The translations under genes and the position numbers were made by a program. 59,256 nucleotides of DNA from an uncultured Prevotella sp. (GTDB lineage: Bacteria; Bacteroidota; Bacteroidia; Bacteroidales; Bacteroidaceae): the NCBI GenBank assembly GCA_905233985.1, contig CAJOFA010000021.1:1-59256 (forward strand), read 5' to 3'. The notes beneath the pieces are model-generated. The model made no database searches. It was not told the DNA's origin and saw only the letters and a program-made list of their open reading frames with translations. Below are positions 16,372 to 24,403 of the stretch, in pieces (position 1 is the first letter of the stretch; every line of letters starts with the position of its first letter).

Positions 16372-17451
16372 TTAGTTTCCGTAGGTTGCGCGCCACTTGG
16401 CGACCAGCGCTTCCATATCGTCAGCCAGCGGACTGGTGAAATCCATCTGCTCATGTGTCACCGGATGGACAAAGCCGAGCGTCTTCGCATGTAGCGCCTG
16501 ACGGTTGCAAAGCTTGAAGCAGTTATTGATATACTGCTTGTAGCTGGCAGAGCGCTCGCCGCGCAGTATTTCAGTGCCACCATAGCGTTCGTCACCGAAA
16601 AGCGGATGACCGATGTGCCGCATGTGGGCGCGTATCTGGTGGGTGCGACCGGTCTCAAGGATGCACTCCACAAGTGTCGTATAGCCGAAGCGCTCCAGCA
16701 CACGGTAGTGCGTCACGGCACTCTTGCCTATCTCTGAGCCCGGCGGAAACACCGCCATGCGCAGACGATCCTTCGGGTCACGCCCGATGTTTCCCTCTAT
16801 GCGCCCGCTGTCCTCGGTGAAGTGTCCCCAGACAAGCGCCACATAGCTGCGGTGTGTCGTCTTGTTAAAGAACTGCGCCCCCAGCTCGGTCTTGGCATCG
16901 GGCGTCTTGGCAACGACCAACAGGCCACTGGTATCCTTGTCAATGCGATGGACGAGTCCAACGCTCGGGTCATTCGGGTCATACGTCGGTGTGTTACGCA
17001 TGTGCCATGCAACAGCATTGACCAACGTGCCGTGGAAGTTGCCCACGCCAGGGTGTACCACAAGTCCTGCCGGTTTATTAATCACCATCAGCTGGTCATC
17101 CTCATAAACCACATCAAGCGGAATGTCCTCTGGTTCGATGGTGGTGTCGTAGTGCGGACGGTCCATCATCAGCGTGATGACATCACCTGGACGCACTTTA
17201 TAGTTACTCTTGACAGGACGGTCATTGACATGCACCATACCGGCGTCGCACGCCTTTTGGATGCGGTTACGCGAGGAGTGCTGCAGTTTCTCGAACATGA
17301 ACTTATCCACCCGTACCGGCAACTGACCACGATCTGCCTCGAAGCGGTAATGCTCATAGAGCTGCGCCGGCTGTTCCTCGTCATCCTCACTCAGAGCGAC
17401 ATCCAAAGTATCTTCATCGAGAAGTTCCAGTTCGTCTGTGTCGTTCCTCAT
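16372..17451 (-). CDS. rluD: RluD-family 23S rRNA pseudouridine synthase
   Basis: A 359 aa protein. An acidic N-terminal stretch is followed by an S4 RNA-binding domain (VRVDKFMFEKLQHSSRNRIQ, about 45-95) and the catalytic domain with VHRIDKDTSGLLVVAKT, where the Asp in RIDKDTSG is catalytic. Family members modify helix 69 of 23S rRNA; RluC is an alternative. It lies 21 nt after the PASTA gene and belongs to its operon. Confidence 0.9.
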   Translation of the reverse strand: MRNDTDELELLDEDTLDVALSEDDEEQPAQLYEHYRFEADRGQLPVRVDKFMFEKLQHSSRNRIQKACDAGMVHVNDRPVKSNYKVRPGDVITLMMDRPHYDTTIEPEDIPLDVVYEDDQLMVINKPAGLVVHPGVGNFHGTLVNAVAWHMRNTPTYDPNDPSVGLVHRIDKDTSGLLVVAKTPDAKTELGAQFFNKTTHRSYVALVWGHFTEDSGRIEGNIGRDPKDRLRMAVFPPGSEIGKSAVTHYRVLERFGYTTLVECILETGRTHQIRAHMRHIGHPLFGDERYGGTEILRGERSASYKQYINNCFKLCNRQALHAKTLGFVHPVTHEQMDFTSPLADDMEALVAKWRATYGN

Positions 17452-17472
17452 CCTTCCTTTCTTCTTAATTTG

Positions 17473-18171
17473 TCACTCTGTGGCATCATTGCTTTCCGAT
17501 GCAGGTGCCTCCGACTGTGCGGCGTCACCTACCTCCGCGAACTCTTCGGGAGCTGTCGTTGCCGACCCCGGCTCTTCATTGGGGATGCCCATGTCTCGAT
17601 AGTCAACAGCATCGATATCATCTTCATACCCTCCGGTGCCGACAATCAGCGTCAACGGCGCCTCAGTGGATATGCGGTCGCCCGTACCGACACGACGCCC
17701 ACGGCTGATAATGCCATAGACCCAGTCTTTCTCACCAGGAACACGCTGAGGCTCCAACAGGTGGAATCCCATGGCTGCCAGCTTCGCCGATGCCTCACGC
17801 AGGCTGCTATTGTCAATGAGGTCGGGAATGATGACCGTCGGTGATGACGGCGAGTTGACCGTCACATAGATAACATGTCCCGACTTGACACGGGTGCCTG
17901 CACCTGGGCTCTGCGCCAGAATCATGTCTGCAGGCAGACGCTTGTTGTAGCCCGAGTCGGACACCTGTATCTCCAAATTACGCTCCCCGAGTAATATCTT
18001 AGCCTGGTCGAACGTCATATCCTCCAAACTCGGTACCTCAATACCTTCACCGTGATGAGTGTAAATGTCAAGGCCGAATCGCACTCCGATACATAACAGA
18101 ATGATCACGACCACCATGGCGAGCAAGTTGCCCAACACATAGAACTTCTTGAATATTTCCTTGATGCTCAT
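17473..18171 (-). CDS. Membrane-anchored PASTA-domain protein
   Basis: A 232 aa protein with one N-terminal membrane helix (about 14-34, LLAMVVVIILLCIGVRFG) and PASTA repeats: VPSLEDMTFDQAKILLGERN, VIIPDLIDNSSLREASAKLA, and a weaker third, then an acidic tail. PASTA domains bind peptidoglycan fragments in other proteins. No kinase domain is present, so it is a kinase-free PASTA protein, as I recall for Bacteroidetes. The neighbouring ddl fits a wall role. Confidence 0.85.
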   Translation of the reverse strand: MSIKEIFKKFYVLGNLLAMVVVIILLCIGVRFGLDIYTHHGEGIEVPSLEDMTFDQAKILLGERNLEIQVSDSGYNKRLPADMILAQSPGAGTRVKSGHVIYVTVNSPSSPTVIIPDLIDNSSLREASAKLAAMGFHLLEPQRVPGEKDWVYGIISRGRRVGTGDRISTEAPLTLIVGTGGYEDDIDAVDYRDMGIPNEEPGSATTAPEEFAEVGDAAQSEAPASESNDATE

Positions 18172-18194
18172 AGCTATGTTTTCAATCTATCCGA

Positions 18195-18225
18195 CAAAAG
18201 TACAAAGAATTCTCGAAATCACAAA
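18195..18225 (-). promoter_or_regulatory. Promoter of the PASTA-rluD-ddl operon
   Basis: On the minus strand TTTG (18225-18222), 19 nt, TACTTTTG (18202-18195), a consensus Bacteroidetes promoter 24 nt before the PASTA gene. Its -33 box lies in the U-tract of the rpmH terminator. Confidence 0.75.
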
Positions 18226-18230
18226 AGAAA

Positions 18231-18259
18231 AACGGAGGAAACTTTCGTTTCACTCCGTT
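18231..18259 (-). terminator. Rho-independent terminator after rpmH
   Basis: AACGGAG (18231-18237) pairs with CTCCGTT (18253-18259), with an inner GAAAC/GTTTC stem. On the minus strand the hairpin is followed by a T-rich run. It ends rpmH transcription. Confidence 0.75.
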
Positions 18260-18291
18260 ATTTCCTTTCCGTCGGTATATTCTTGACGTGA

Positions 18292-18447
18292 TTACTTTCC
18301 ATGATGCTCGTCAGAAACCGTTAACTTCTTGCGACCTTTAGCGCGGCGGGAAGCCAATACGCGACGGCCATTCTTCGTTGCCATACGCTCACGGAAACCA
18401 TGCTTGTTCACGCGGCGGCGATTGTGCGGCTGAAATGTTCTTTTCAT
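18292..18447 (-). CDS. rpmH: 50S ribosomal protein L34
   Basis: A 51 aa, highly basic protein. It begins [20 protein letters not shown] and continues with [18 protein letters not shown], the invariant L34 pattern; bacterial L34 is usually 44-52 aa. It is divergent from efp, and its -7 box (18493-18500) borders a heptamer element. It was found by direct translation of the minus strand. Confidence 0.97.
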   Translation of the reverse strand: MKRTFQPHNRRRVNKHGFRERMATKNGRRVLASRRAKGRKKLTVSDEHHGK

Positions 18448-18492
18448 TGCTCTTTCTTATTTTATATTATTAGTATTCTTCAATTCGGGCTG

Positions 18493-18500
18493 CAAAGGTA
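18493..18500 (-). promoter_or_regulatory. rpmH promoter -7 box
   Basis: TACCTTTG on the minus strand (CAAAGGTA on plus). A normal -33 position falls inside the AATGAAG heptamer array, and no TTTG is present there. Confidence 0.65.
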
Positions 18501-18508
18501 CTACTTTT

Positions 18509-18619
18509 AATGAAGAATGAAGAATGAAGAATGAAGAATTTGCTACCATATAGCAATTATTTAACCTTTTTTCACAACAAGGATGCACATTCTTCATTCT
18601 TCATTCTTCATTCTTCATT
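18509..18619. repeat. Inverted heptamer element between rpmH and efp promoters
   Basis: Four AATGAAG units (18509-18536), a core with a small hairpin (TTGCT/AGCAA) and ATTTAACCTTTTTT, then four CTTCATT units (18592-18619), the reverse complement of the first array. It spans exactly the space between two divergent -7 boxes. A homologous element lies at 37721-37827 and a half copy at 32393-32450. It looks like a small MITE-like repeat. Confidence 0.85.
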
Positions 18620-18627
18620 TTTATTTG

Positions 18628-18635
18628 TACCTTTG
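18628..18635 (+). promoter_or_regulatory. efp promoter -7 box
   Basis: TACCTTTG, 8 nt after the CTTCATT array and 42 nt before efp. The position of a -33 box is occupied by heptamers. Confidence 0.65.
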
Positions 18636-18676
18636 CACACGCTAAGCGATATCACATATAATAAAAATAAGAAAAT

Positions 18677-19231
18677 ATGATCAATTCACAAGACATCAAG
18701 AAAGGAACCGCCATTCGCATGGACGGTGCCATTTGGGTTTGCATCGACTTCCAGCATCGTAAGCCCGGCAAGGGAAACACCATCATGAACATCAAGCTGA
18801 AGAACGTCACTGACGGTCGTGTGCTGGAGCGTGGTGAGAAGTTGGAGGACGTTGTCATCGAGCACCGCGACTACCAGTACCTCTATGAGGATCAGGAAGG
18901 CCGCATCTTCATGAACCAGGAGACTTTCGAGCAGATTCCCATTGCCAACGACCTCGTCATCGGTCACGAGTACATGAAGGAAGGCGACGTCGTATCAGTA
19001 GTCAGCGACACCACCGACGGTACGGTTCTCTATGCTGAAATGCCCGTGAAGACCGTTCTGCGCGTCACTCACTCGGAGCCTGGCATCAAGGGCGACACTG
19101 CCACCAACACGCTGAAGCCCGCTACACTGGAGACTGGCGTGGAGGTTCGCGTCCCCCTGTTCATCAACGAGGGCGACCTCATCCAGATTGACACCCGCGA
19201 CGGCAGTTATCTGAACCGAGCAAAGGAGTAA
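18677..19231 (+). CDS. efp: Elongation factor P
   Basis: A 184 aa three-domain translation factor that relieves ribosome stalling at proline runs. The N-terminal loop HRKPGKGN places the conserved, usually modified lysine at Lys32. The C terminus, TRDGSYLNRAKE, is typical. The length is slightly short of the 186-188 in E. coli. The next gene starts at the base after its stop. Confidence 0.97.
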   Translation: MINSQDIKKGTAIRMDGAIWVCIDFQHRKPGKGNTIMNIKLKNVTDGRVLERGEKLEDVVIEHRDYQYLYEDQEGRIFMNQETFEQIPIANDLVIGHEYMKEGDVVSVVSDTTDGTVLYAEMPVKTVLRVTHSEPGIKGDTATNTLKPATLETGVEVRVPLFINEGDLIQIDTRDGSYLNRAKE

Positions 19232-20278
19232 ATGAAATATTCCATCATCGTCCCCGTATTTAACCGCCCCGACGAAGTGGACGAGCTGCTTGAGAGCCTT
19301 TGCTCCCAGACGCTTAGGGACTTCGAGGTGCTGATAGTAGAGGACGGTTCCAAGAAACCCTGCAAGGATGTTTGCGAGAAATACGCAGACATCCTTGACT
19401 TGCATTATTACCTGAAAGACAACAGCGGCCCGGGACAAAGCCGCAACTACGGTGCAGAACGTGCCAAGGGCGAATGGCTCATCATCTTAGACAGCGATGT
19501 GGTACTGCCGGAAGGTTATCTCGCAGCCGTCAATCAACAAATTGAGAATGGAGAATTAGCTGCATGGGGCGGTCCCGATGCAGCACACCCGTCCTTCACC
19601 CCCACACAAAAAGCCATCTCCTACAGCATGACGTCGTTCTTCACCACGGGTGGCATTCGAGGAGGAAAGGCTAAGCTCGACAAGTTCTACCCCCGTTCAT
19701 TCAATATGGGCATCCGCCGCGACATCTATCTGCAGCTTGGCGGATTCACGAAGATGCGCTTCGGCGAAGACATAGATTTCAGTTACCGTATCGTCGAGGC
19801 CGGCCACCAGCCCCGCCTCTTCCCTGATGCCTGGGTGTGGCACAAGCGGCGTACCGACTTCCGCAAGTTTTTCCGACAGGTGTATAACAGCGGCATCGCA
19901 CGCATCAACCTGGAGAAACGGCATCCTGGTACGCTGAAACTCGTTCACCTGCTGCCGACGGTATTTACCATTGGCGTCATTCTGCTGATTCTGTTAGGTG
20001 CTTTCGGACGTATCATGATGGTATATGGACAACCAGAAGACTTCCATCTATGGTATTGGGTGGTCGTAGCAGCACTCGCCCCCATCCTACTCTATGCACT
20101 CATTATTTGCATAGACTCCACCATCCGTAACCGAAGCCTTCAGGTGGGACTGCTCTCCGTACCTGCTGCCTTCACACAACTCATGGGCTATGGCCTCGGT
20201 TTCATCGAGTCATGGTGGAAGCGCTGCATCTTGAAGAAAGACGAGTTCCTGGCGTTCGAAAAAACATTCTACAAATGA
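19232..20278 (+). CDS. Family 2 glycosyltransferase with C-terminal membrane helices
   Basis: A 348 aa enzyme. The GT-A domain starts YSIIVPVFNRPDEVDELLES and has DSDVVLP (the DXD nucleotide-sugar/metal motif), then FGEDIDFSYRI. Two or three hydrophobic segments after about residue 240 anchor it in the inner membrane. The ATG directly follows the efp stop, and its own stop overlaps radC by 4 bp. The sugar and acceptor are unknown. Confidence 0.88.
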   Translation: MKYSIIVPVFNRPDEVDELLESLCSQTLRDFEVLIVEDGSKKPCKDVCEKYADILDLHYYLKDNSGPGQSRNYGAERAKGEWLIILDSDVVLPEGYLAAVNQQIENGELAAWGGPDAAHPSFTPTQKAISYSMTSFFTTGGIRGGKAKLDKFYPRSFNMGIRRDIYLQLGGFTKMRFGEDIDFSYRIVEAGHQPRLFPDAWVWHKRRTDFRKFFRQVYNSGIARINLEKRHPGTLKLVHLLPTVFTIGVILLILLGAFGRIMMVYGQPEDFHLWYWVVVAALAPILLYALIICIDSTIRNRSLQVGLLSVPAAFTQLMGYGLGFIESWWKRCILKKDEFLAFEKTFYK

Positions 20279-20964
20279 ACCCAAAGCTTACTATTGCCAA
20301 CTGGTCACCCGATGACCAGCCGAGAGAACGGCTGAGAGACTTGGGACCGCAGGCACTCAGCGATGCTGAACTGCTGGCCATCCTCGTAGGTTCCGGCTCA
20401 CCGGGCGAGAGTGCCGTGGAGCTGATGAAACGTATCTTGAACAGCTGCCATAACAACCTGAACACACTTGGTAAGATGAGCATCCATGAGTTAATGCAGT
20501 TCAAGGGCATCGGTGAGGCCAAGGCCATCACTATCCTCGCTGCCTGTGAACTGGGCAAGCGCCGTCAGCGCGAGCAAGTGGAGGAGCGACCCGACCTCGC
20601 CACGGCCACCAAGATGTATAACTATCTGCACCCGCGGATGCAGGACCTCGATGTTGAGGAGGCGTGGGTGTTGCTGATGAACCAGAACTACCGCCTTATC
20701 AAGAGCATACGCCTGTCACATGGCGGCATTACCGAGACCACCGTTGACGTGCGGCTCATCATGAAAGAGGCCGTGCTGGCCAATGCCACCATACTCGCAC
20801 TGGCTCACAACCACCCTTCGGGAAACCTTCGCCCCAGCGCTGACGACGACCGGCTGACGCAGTCTGTCAAGACAGCCTGCGAGGTGATGCGTATCCACTT
20901 TTCTGACCATATCATTATTACCGACGGGCAATACTACTCCTACCACGAAGCAGGAAGAGTGTAA
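20275..20964 (+). CDS. radC: RadC-family JAB/JAMM-domain protein
   Basis: A 229 aa protein. ATG 20275 (MNPKLTIANWSPDDQPRER) is the family start and overlaps the glycosyltransferase stop as ATGA. It has a helix-hairpin-helix-like N-terminal part and a C-terminal JAB domain with AHNHPSGNLRPSADDD (metal-binding His-x-His and Asp). A DNA-repair role was proposed historically but is not well supported. Confidence 0.93.
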   Translation: MNPKLTIANWSPDDQPRERLRDLGPQALSDAELLAILVGSGSPGESAVELMKRILNSCHNNLNTLGKMSIHELMQFKGIGEAKAITILAACELGKRRQREQVEERPDLATATKMYNYLHPRMQDLDVEEAWVLLMNQNYRLIKSIRLSHGGITETTVDVRLIMKEAVLANATILALAHNHPSGNLRPSADDDRLTQSVKTACEVMRIHFSDHIIITDGQYYSYHEAGRV

Positions 20965-21032
20965 AACAGATAAAATTTCACGCTCGACAAAAGAAATACA
21001 TTCCTTTTGTTCTCACTTAAGCTTTTTTTTTG

Positions 21033-21040
21033 TACCTTTG
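21033..21040 (+). promoter_or_regulatory. Promoter -7 box for the beta-helix gene
   Basis: TACCTTTG after a T-rich tract, with TTTG at 21006-21009. The 23-nt spacing is longer than ideal. It lies upstream of ATG 21063 and argues against the in-frame start at 21030. Confidence 0.6.
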
Positions 21041-21062
21041 CCCACAAAAGAAACCAAAACCC

Positions 21063-21986
21063 ATGAACATGACAAGTAAAAATCACAGCATGGCAGCCAT
21101 TGTGCTACTGGTAATAGCTCTGTGCTTCGGCACAAGTACCAACGCTAACGCGCAGATTCGAACAGCGCGTGATTTCATCCTCGCGCTCAAGAGCGACGCC
21201 AACATCACCATGACCACGGGCGACGGGCTGGTGAACCTGACCGCGGCAATCAACGACCTCATTGACGACGGATACGTCAAACCCTATTATTTAGACCCTG
21301 ACATGACACGGACGCAGACAAAACCTGGCGTTTATTACACTTCAGAATATGACGGTAACCAACTCGTCGTGGTAGGCATGAACAACATCAACATCGAAGG
21401 CACCGGATTAAACGGTGCGTTCCTGCAAGTGGAACCGCGCTATGCCGATGTCATCATGTTCGTCAACTGTAAGAACATCGGCATCAATAATTTCACGATG
21501 GGCCACAGTGAGGTGGGCGACTGCGTGGGTGACGTGCTGGAGTTTCAAGGCTGTGAGAACATCGCCGTAAACAATTGCCGGCTGTTCGGCTGTGGCGTCA
21601 ACGGGCTGACCGTGAAAGGCTCTAAGTCCATCAGCGCCGTTGGCACCCACTTCTATGGCTGCTACTACTGGGGTGTGCGGCTCTTTGAATCCCGCGATGC
21701 CCTCTTCGTCAACTGCCAGATATACAGCAACGGCATGGGCATCTATCTGGACGACATGTGCCAGAATGTAGCTTTCGACAAGTGTGAGTTCATGAACAAC
21801 CGCCGCGAGGTATTCTCCTGCCAAAGCCCCATTACCGTGAGCAACAGCAAAATCATCAGCCACGGCGGTGCCAACGTCTATAACGTGACACTCGAAGGCT
21901 GCGACGTGTTGATGGATTATGAAGACTGCGAAGAGCTGCCCGACTTAGATGAAGACAGCGAATATGAAATCTATCAAGGACAATAG
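21063..21986 (+). CDS. Secreted right-handed beta-helix protein
   Basis: A 307 aa protein with a signal peptide ending near TNANAQ. The body is a right-handed parallel beta-helix: repeated NCKNIGINNFTMG, GCENIAVNNCRLF, NCQIYSNGMGIYL and KCEFMNN turns, with an acidic tail (EDCEELPDLDEDSEYE). Such folds occur in pectate lyases and adhesins. No catalytic signature is evident, so a surface or periplasmic binding role is only a guess. Confidence 0.8.
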   Translation: MNMTSKNHSMAAIVLLVIALCFGTSTNANAQIRTARDFILALKSDANITMTTGDGLVNLTAAINDLIDDGYVKPYYLDPDMTRTQTKPGVYYTSEYDGNQLVVVGMNNINIEGTGLNGAFLQVEPRYADVIMFVNCKNIGINNFTMGHSEVGDCVGDVLEFQGCENIAVNNCRLFGCGVNGLTVKGSKSISAVGTHFYGCYYWGVRLFESRDALFVNCQIYSNGMGIYLDDMCQNVAFDKCEFMNNRREVFSCQSPITVSNSKIISHGGANVYNVTLEGCDVLMDYEDCEELPDLDEDSEYEIYQGQ

Positions 21987-22003
21987 AAAAAGAACCTAAC
22001 GGT

Positions 22004-22324
22004 ATGACACAACAAGAGAAGACACAGATGGAGGAGCGCATCGTCGATGTGCTGAAAACCGTCTATGACCCGGAGATTCCTGTTGACATCTATAATCTTG
22101 GCATGATTTACAAGATTGATGTGCAGGACGATAACACCGTCGAGTTAGAGATGACTTTCACAGCGCCGAACTGTCCCGCCGCCGACTTCATCCTGGAGGA
22201 CGTGCGTACCAAGGTGGAAAGTGTGGAAGGCGTGCGCAGTGCCAACGTCAACCTCGTCTTTGAACCGGCCTGGGACCAATCCATGATGAGCGAGGAAGCC
22301 CGCATAGAACTGGGATTTGAATAA
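22004..22324 (+). CDS. MIP18/DUF59-family Fe-S assembly protein (SufT-like)
   Basis: A 106 aa protein with the family core VYDPEIPVDIYNLGMIYKID and TFTAPNCPAADFI, including the conserved Cys. DUF59/SufT proteins help mature iron-sulfur proteins. The last 20 residues (EPAWDQSMMSEEARIELGF) are characteristic. No other suf gene is in the window. It is 17 nt after the beta-helix gene and 9 nt before lpxH. Confidence 0.9.
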   Translation: MTQQEKTQMEERIVDVLKTVYDPEIPVDIYNLGMIYKIDVQDDNTVELEMTFTAPNCPAADFILEDVRTKVESVEGVRSANVNLVFEPAWDQSMMSEEARIELGFE

Positions 22325-22333
22325 TGTAGTGAG

Positions 22334-23098
22334 ATGAAGAATGTATATTTCCTTTCCGATGCCCACCTTGGCTCATGGGGCATTCCGCACGGACGCATGC
22401 AGGAACGGCGGTTAGTGCGGTTTCTCGACAGCATCAAAGAGAAGGCTGCTGCCGTCTATCTGCTGGGTGACATGTTCGACTTCTGGTACGAGTATAAATA
22501 CGTCGTACCACGTGGCTACACGCGCTTCCTCGGTAAACTCTCTGAACTGACCGACATGGGCGTGGAGGTGCACTTCTTCATCGGCAACCACGACATCTGG
22601 GCCTTCGACTACTTGCAGAAAGAATGTGGCGTGACGCTCCACAGGAAGCCCTTGACGACAGAGATTTACGGAAAACTGTTCTTCCTCGCCCACGGCGACG
22701 GCATGGGCGACCCGAACAAACAGTTCAAGTTCTTGCGGTGGCTGTTTCACAACCGGCTGTGCCAGATAGCCCTCGCTGCCGTGCATCCGCGCTGGGGAGT
22801 ATGGGCTGGACATACATGGGCCAAACACAGCTACATGAAGCATAAAGAGGTTGATACACCAGCCTTCATGGGCGAAGACAAGGAGTTCCTGGTGCGCTAT
22901 ACACGACAGTACATGCAAAGCCACCCCAATATTGACTACTATATCTACGGACATCGCCATATCGAGCTGGACTTACAACTCACAAAAAAGGCACGCGTCA
23001 TGATTCTCGGTGACTGGATTAGTCAGTTCACATACGCCGTTTTTGACGGTGAACACATGTTTTTAGAGGAATATGTAGAGGGGGAAAGCCGTCCTTAA
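22334..23098 (+). CDS. lpxH: UDP-2,3-diacylglucosamine diphosphatase
   Basis: A 254 aa calcineurin-like metallophosphoesterase, the lipid A step giving 2,3-diacylglucosamine 1-phosphate. The five metal motifs are visible: SDAHLGS, GDMFDFWYEY, GNHDIWAFD, HGDGMGD and GHRHIE. It shows that this organism makes lipid A. The related enzyme LpxI is unlike this sequence. Confidence 0.93.
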   Translation: MKNVYFLSDAHLGSWGIPHGRMQERRLVRFLDSIKEKAAAVYLLGDMFDFWYEYKYVVPRGYTRFLGKLSELTDMGVEVHFFIGNHDIWAFDYLQKECGVTLHRKPLTTEIYGKLFFLAHGDGMGDPNKQFKFLRWLFHNRLCQIALAAVHPRWGVWAGHTWAKHSYMKHKEVDTPAFMGEDKEFLVRYTRQYMQSHPNIDYYIYGHRHIELDLQLTKKARVMILGDWISQFTYAVFDGEHMFLEEYVEGESRP

Positions 23099-23142
23099 TG
23101 TTTTTTAACATGGGTATAGCGCAAATTCACAAATATTTTGTG

Positions 23143-23150
23143 TACTTTTG
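23143..23150 (+). promoter_or_regulatory. Promoter -7 box for the first TM2 gene
   Basis: TACTTTTG, 70 nt before the start codon. No TTTG lies at the ideal distance upstream. The AT-rich 5-prime UTR has no other recognisable element. Confidence 0.5.
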
Positions 23151-23219
23151 CACTTGCTAAAGAAAGATTAGATTAAAATACAATTAACATAACAACAACC
23201 CATTAAAACAAAAAAGACT

Positions 23220-23555
23220 ATGATTAAAGAGAAAATTGATCAGTTCCTTGCAGCAAACGCTGCTAATCTGCCTGCTGAGGCAATGACTGAAATCCGTGAG
23301 AGACTGGAAGCTGCTGACGACAGCAAGTTTGATGAGTTGATGGCTATCGACTTCAAGAGCGGTACGACCATGATGCTTATTGCATGGTTGCTGGGTGCTT
23401 ACGGTGTTGACCGTTTCATGCTGGGTGACACCACAATGGGTGCCGTTAAGCTCTTAACCTGTGGTGGTTGCGGTATCTGGGCTATCATCGATATCTTCAC
23501 TGCTGGCAAGCGTACTAAGGAGTTCAACCTGAGCAAGGTTAACGAGATTATCTAA
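23220..23555 (+). CDS. TM2-domain membrane protein, copy 1
   Basis: A 111 aa protein. A helical N-terminal half (1-50) is followed by a TM2 domain with two membrane helices: MMLIAWLLGAYGVDRFMLGD, then GAVKLLTCGGCGIWAIIDIF. The loop DRF between the helices is the family hallmark. Function is unknown. A terminator follows it, then a paralogue. Confidence 0.88.
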   Translation: MIKEKIDQFLAANAANLPAEAMTEIRERLEAADDSKFDELMAIDFKSGTTMMLIAWLLGAYGVDRFMLGDTTMGAVKLLTCGGCGIWAIIDIFTAGKRTKEFNLSKVNEII

Positions 23556-23574
23556 ATCATTATTTAACGAAATG

Positions 23575-23621
23575 GCACATATCACTATCTCCTGTCAAAG
23601 GAGTCTGATATGTGCTTTTTT
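23575..23621 (+). terminator. Strong rho-independent terminator between the TM2 paralogues
   Basis: GCACATATCA (23575-23584) pairs perfectly with TGATATGTGC (23606-23615), an inner CTCCT/AGGAG stem extends it, and six T follow. It separates the two TM2 genes transcriptionally, though read-through is possible since no promoter box is seen before the second gene. Confidence 0.9.
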
Positions 23622-23636
23622 ATACACTGAAATACA

Positions 23637-23978
23637 ATGGACAGTCAAGTAAATATCCTGTTAACACAGGCAGCAAAATTCTTCCCCGAGGCAAGTATGC
23701 CTTCTATTCGTCAGACTATCGAACAGATGGATCCTCAGAAGGCCAGCATGGTACTCGGTCAGGATTATAAGGATCCCACCATAGCCATCATCATCTCCGC
23801 TATCATCGGTGCTTACGGCATCGACCGTTTCTACATCGGCGATACCATGATGGGTGTACTGAAACTCATCACTGGTGGTGGTTGCGGCATCTGGTGGCTC
23901 ATCGACATCTTCCTTATCATGGGTGCCACGAAGGAGAAGAACTATCAGAAGTTCGTCCAGAACGTCAACATGTTTTAA
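23637..23978 (+). CDS. TM2-domain membrane protein, copy 2
   Basis: A 113 aa paralogue of the preceding gene: helical N-terminal part, then AIIISAIIGAYGIDRFYIGD and GVLKLITGGGCGIWWLIDIF as two membrane helices. Tandem duplication is the simplest origin. It begins 16 nt after the terminator and ends 9 nt before the DUF2752 gene. Confidence 0.88.
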   Translation: MDSQVNILLTQAAKFFPEASMPSIRQTIEQMDPQKASMVLGQDYKDPTIAIIISAIIGAYGIDRFYIGDTMMGVLKLITGGGCGIWWLIDIFLIMGATKEKNYQKFVQNVNMF

Positions 23979-23987
23979 TCTGACACT

Positions 23988-24398
23988 GTGATAAGCCGAC
24001 GCAGTCTTATCATAGCATGTATAATAGGCGTAGCCTGGGTGTTACTGTCAGTCGTGACGCGACACGCAGGCTACGATCTTGTTTCATGTCCTTCCCGATT
24101 GGTGTTTGACCTGCCTTGTGCAGGATGCGGAGGCACGCGAGCTTTTCTTTTATTAATCAAGGGGCATCCCATTGACGCCTTCATGATGAACCCCAACGTA
24201 TATATCGTCGTACCAGCCTTCGCAGCAGCAGTCATCCTGTCTATCTACGACTATTTCCACCACACGGACCGACTGAACGACTATAATACCCGCATCAAGC
24301 GTTTTATCAACCGACCCGTCGTTTTCATTCCCGTTGCCGTCTTTGAGCTTGTCGTCTGGGGCTATAACATCTGGCGCTATAAGCACGGGATGCTATAG
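23988..24398 (+). CDS. DUF2752 membrane protein (GTG start)
   Basis: A 136 aa protein with an N-terminal membrane helix, the Cys-containing motif SCPSRLVFDLPCAGCGGTRA and two further hydrophobic segments. DUF2752 proteins have a conserved C-P-x-C-G-x-T pattern and often accompany TM2 proteins; their role is unknown. The start is GTG, the first in-frame start after the TM2 stop. It converges on ackA with a 5-nt gap. Confidence 0.85.
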   Translation: MISRRSLIIACIIGVAWVLLSVVTRHAGYDLVSCPSRLVFDLPCAGCGGTRAFLLLIKGHPIDAFMMNPNVYIVVPAFAAAVILSIYDYFHHTDRLNDYNTRIKRFINRPVVFIPVAVFELVVWGYNIWRYKHGML

Positions 24399-24403
24399 AG
24401 TCA

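Noticed and set aside
16822..17844. A 340-codon plus-strand frame
   Set aside because: It lies antisense to the RluD-type and PASTA genes, both with clear motifs; the translation has no recognisable domain.
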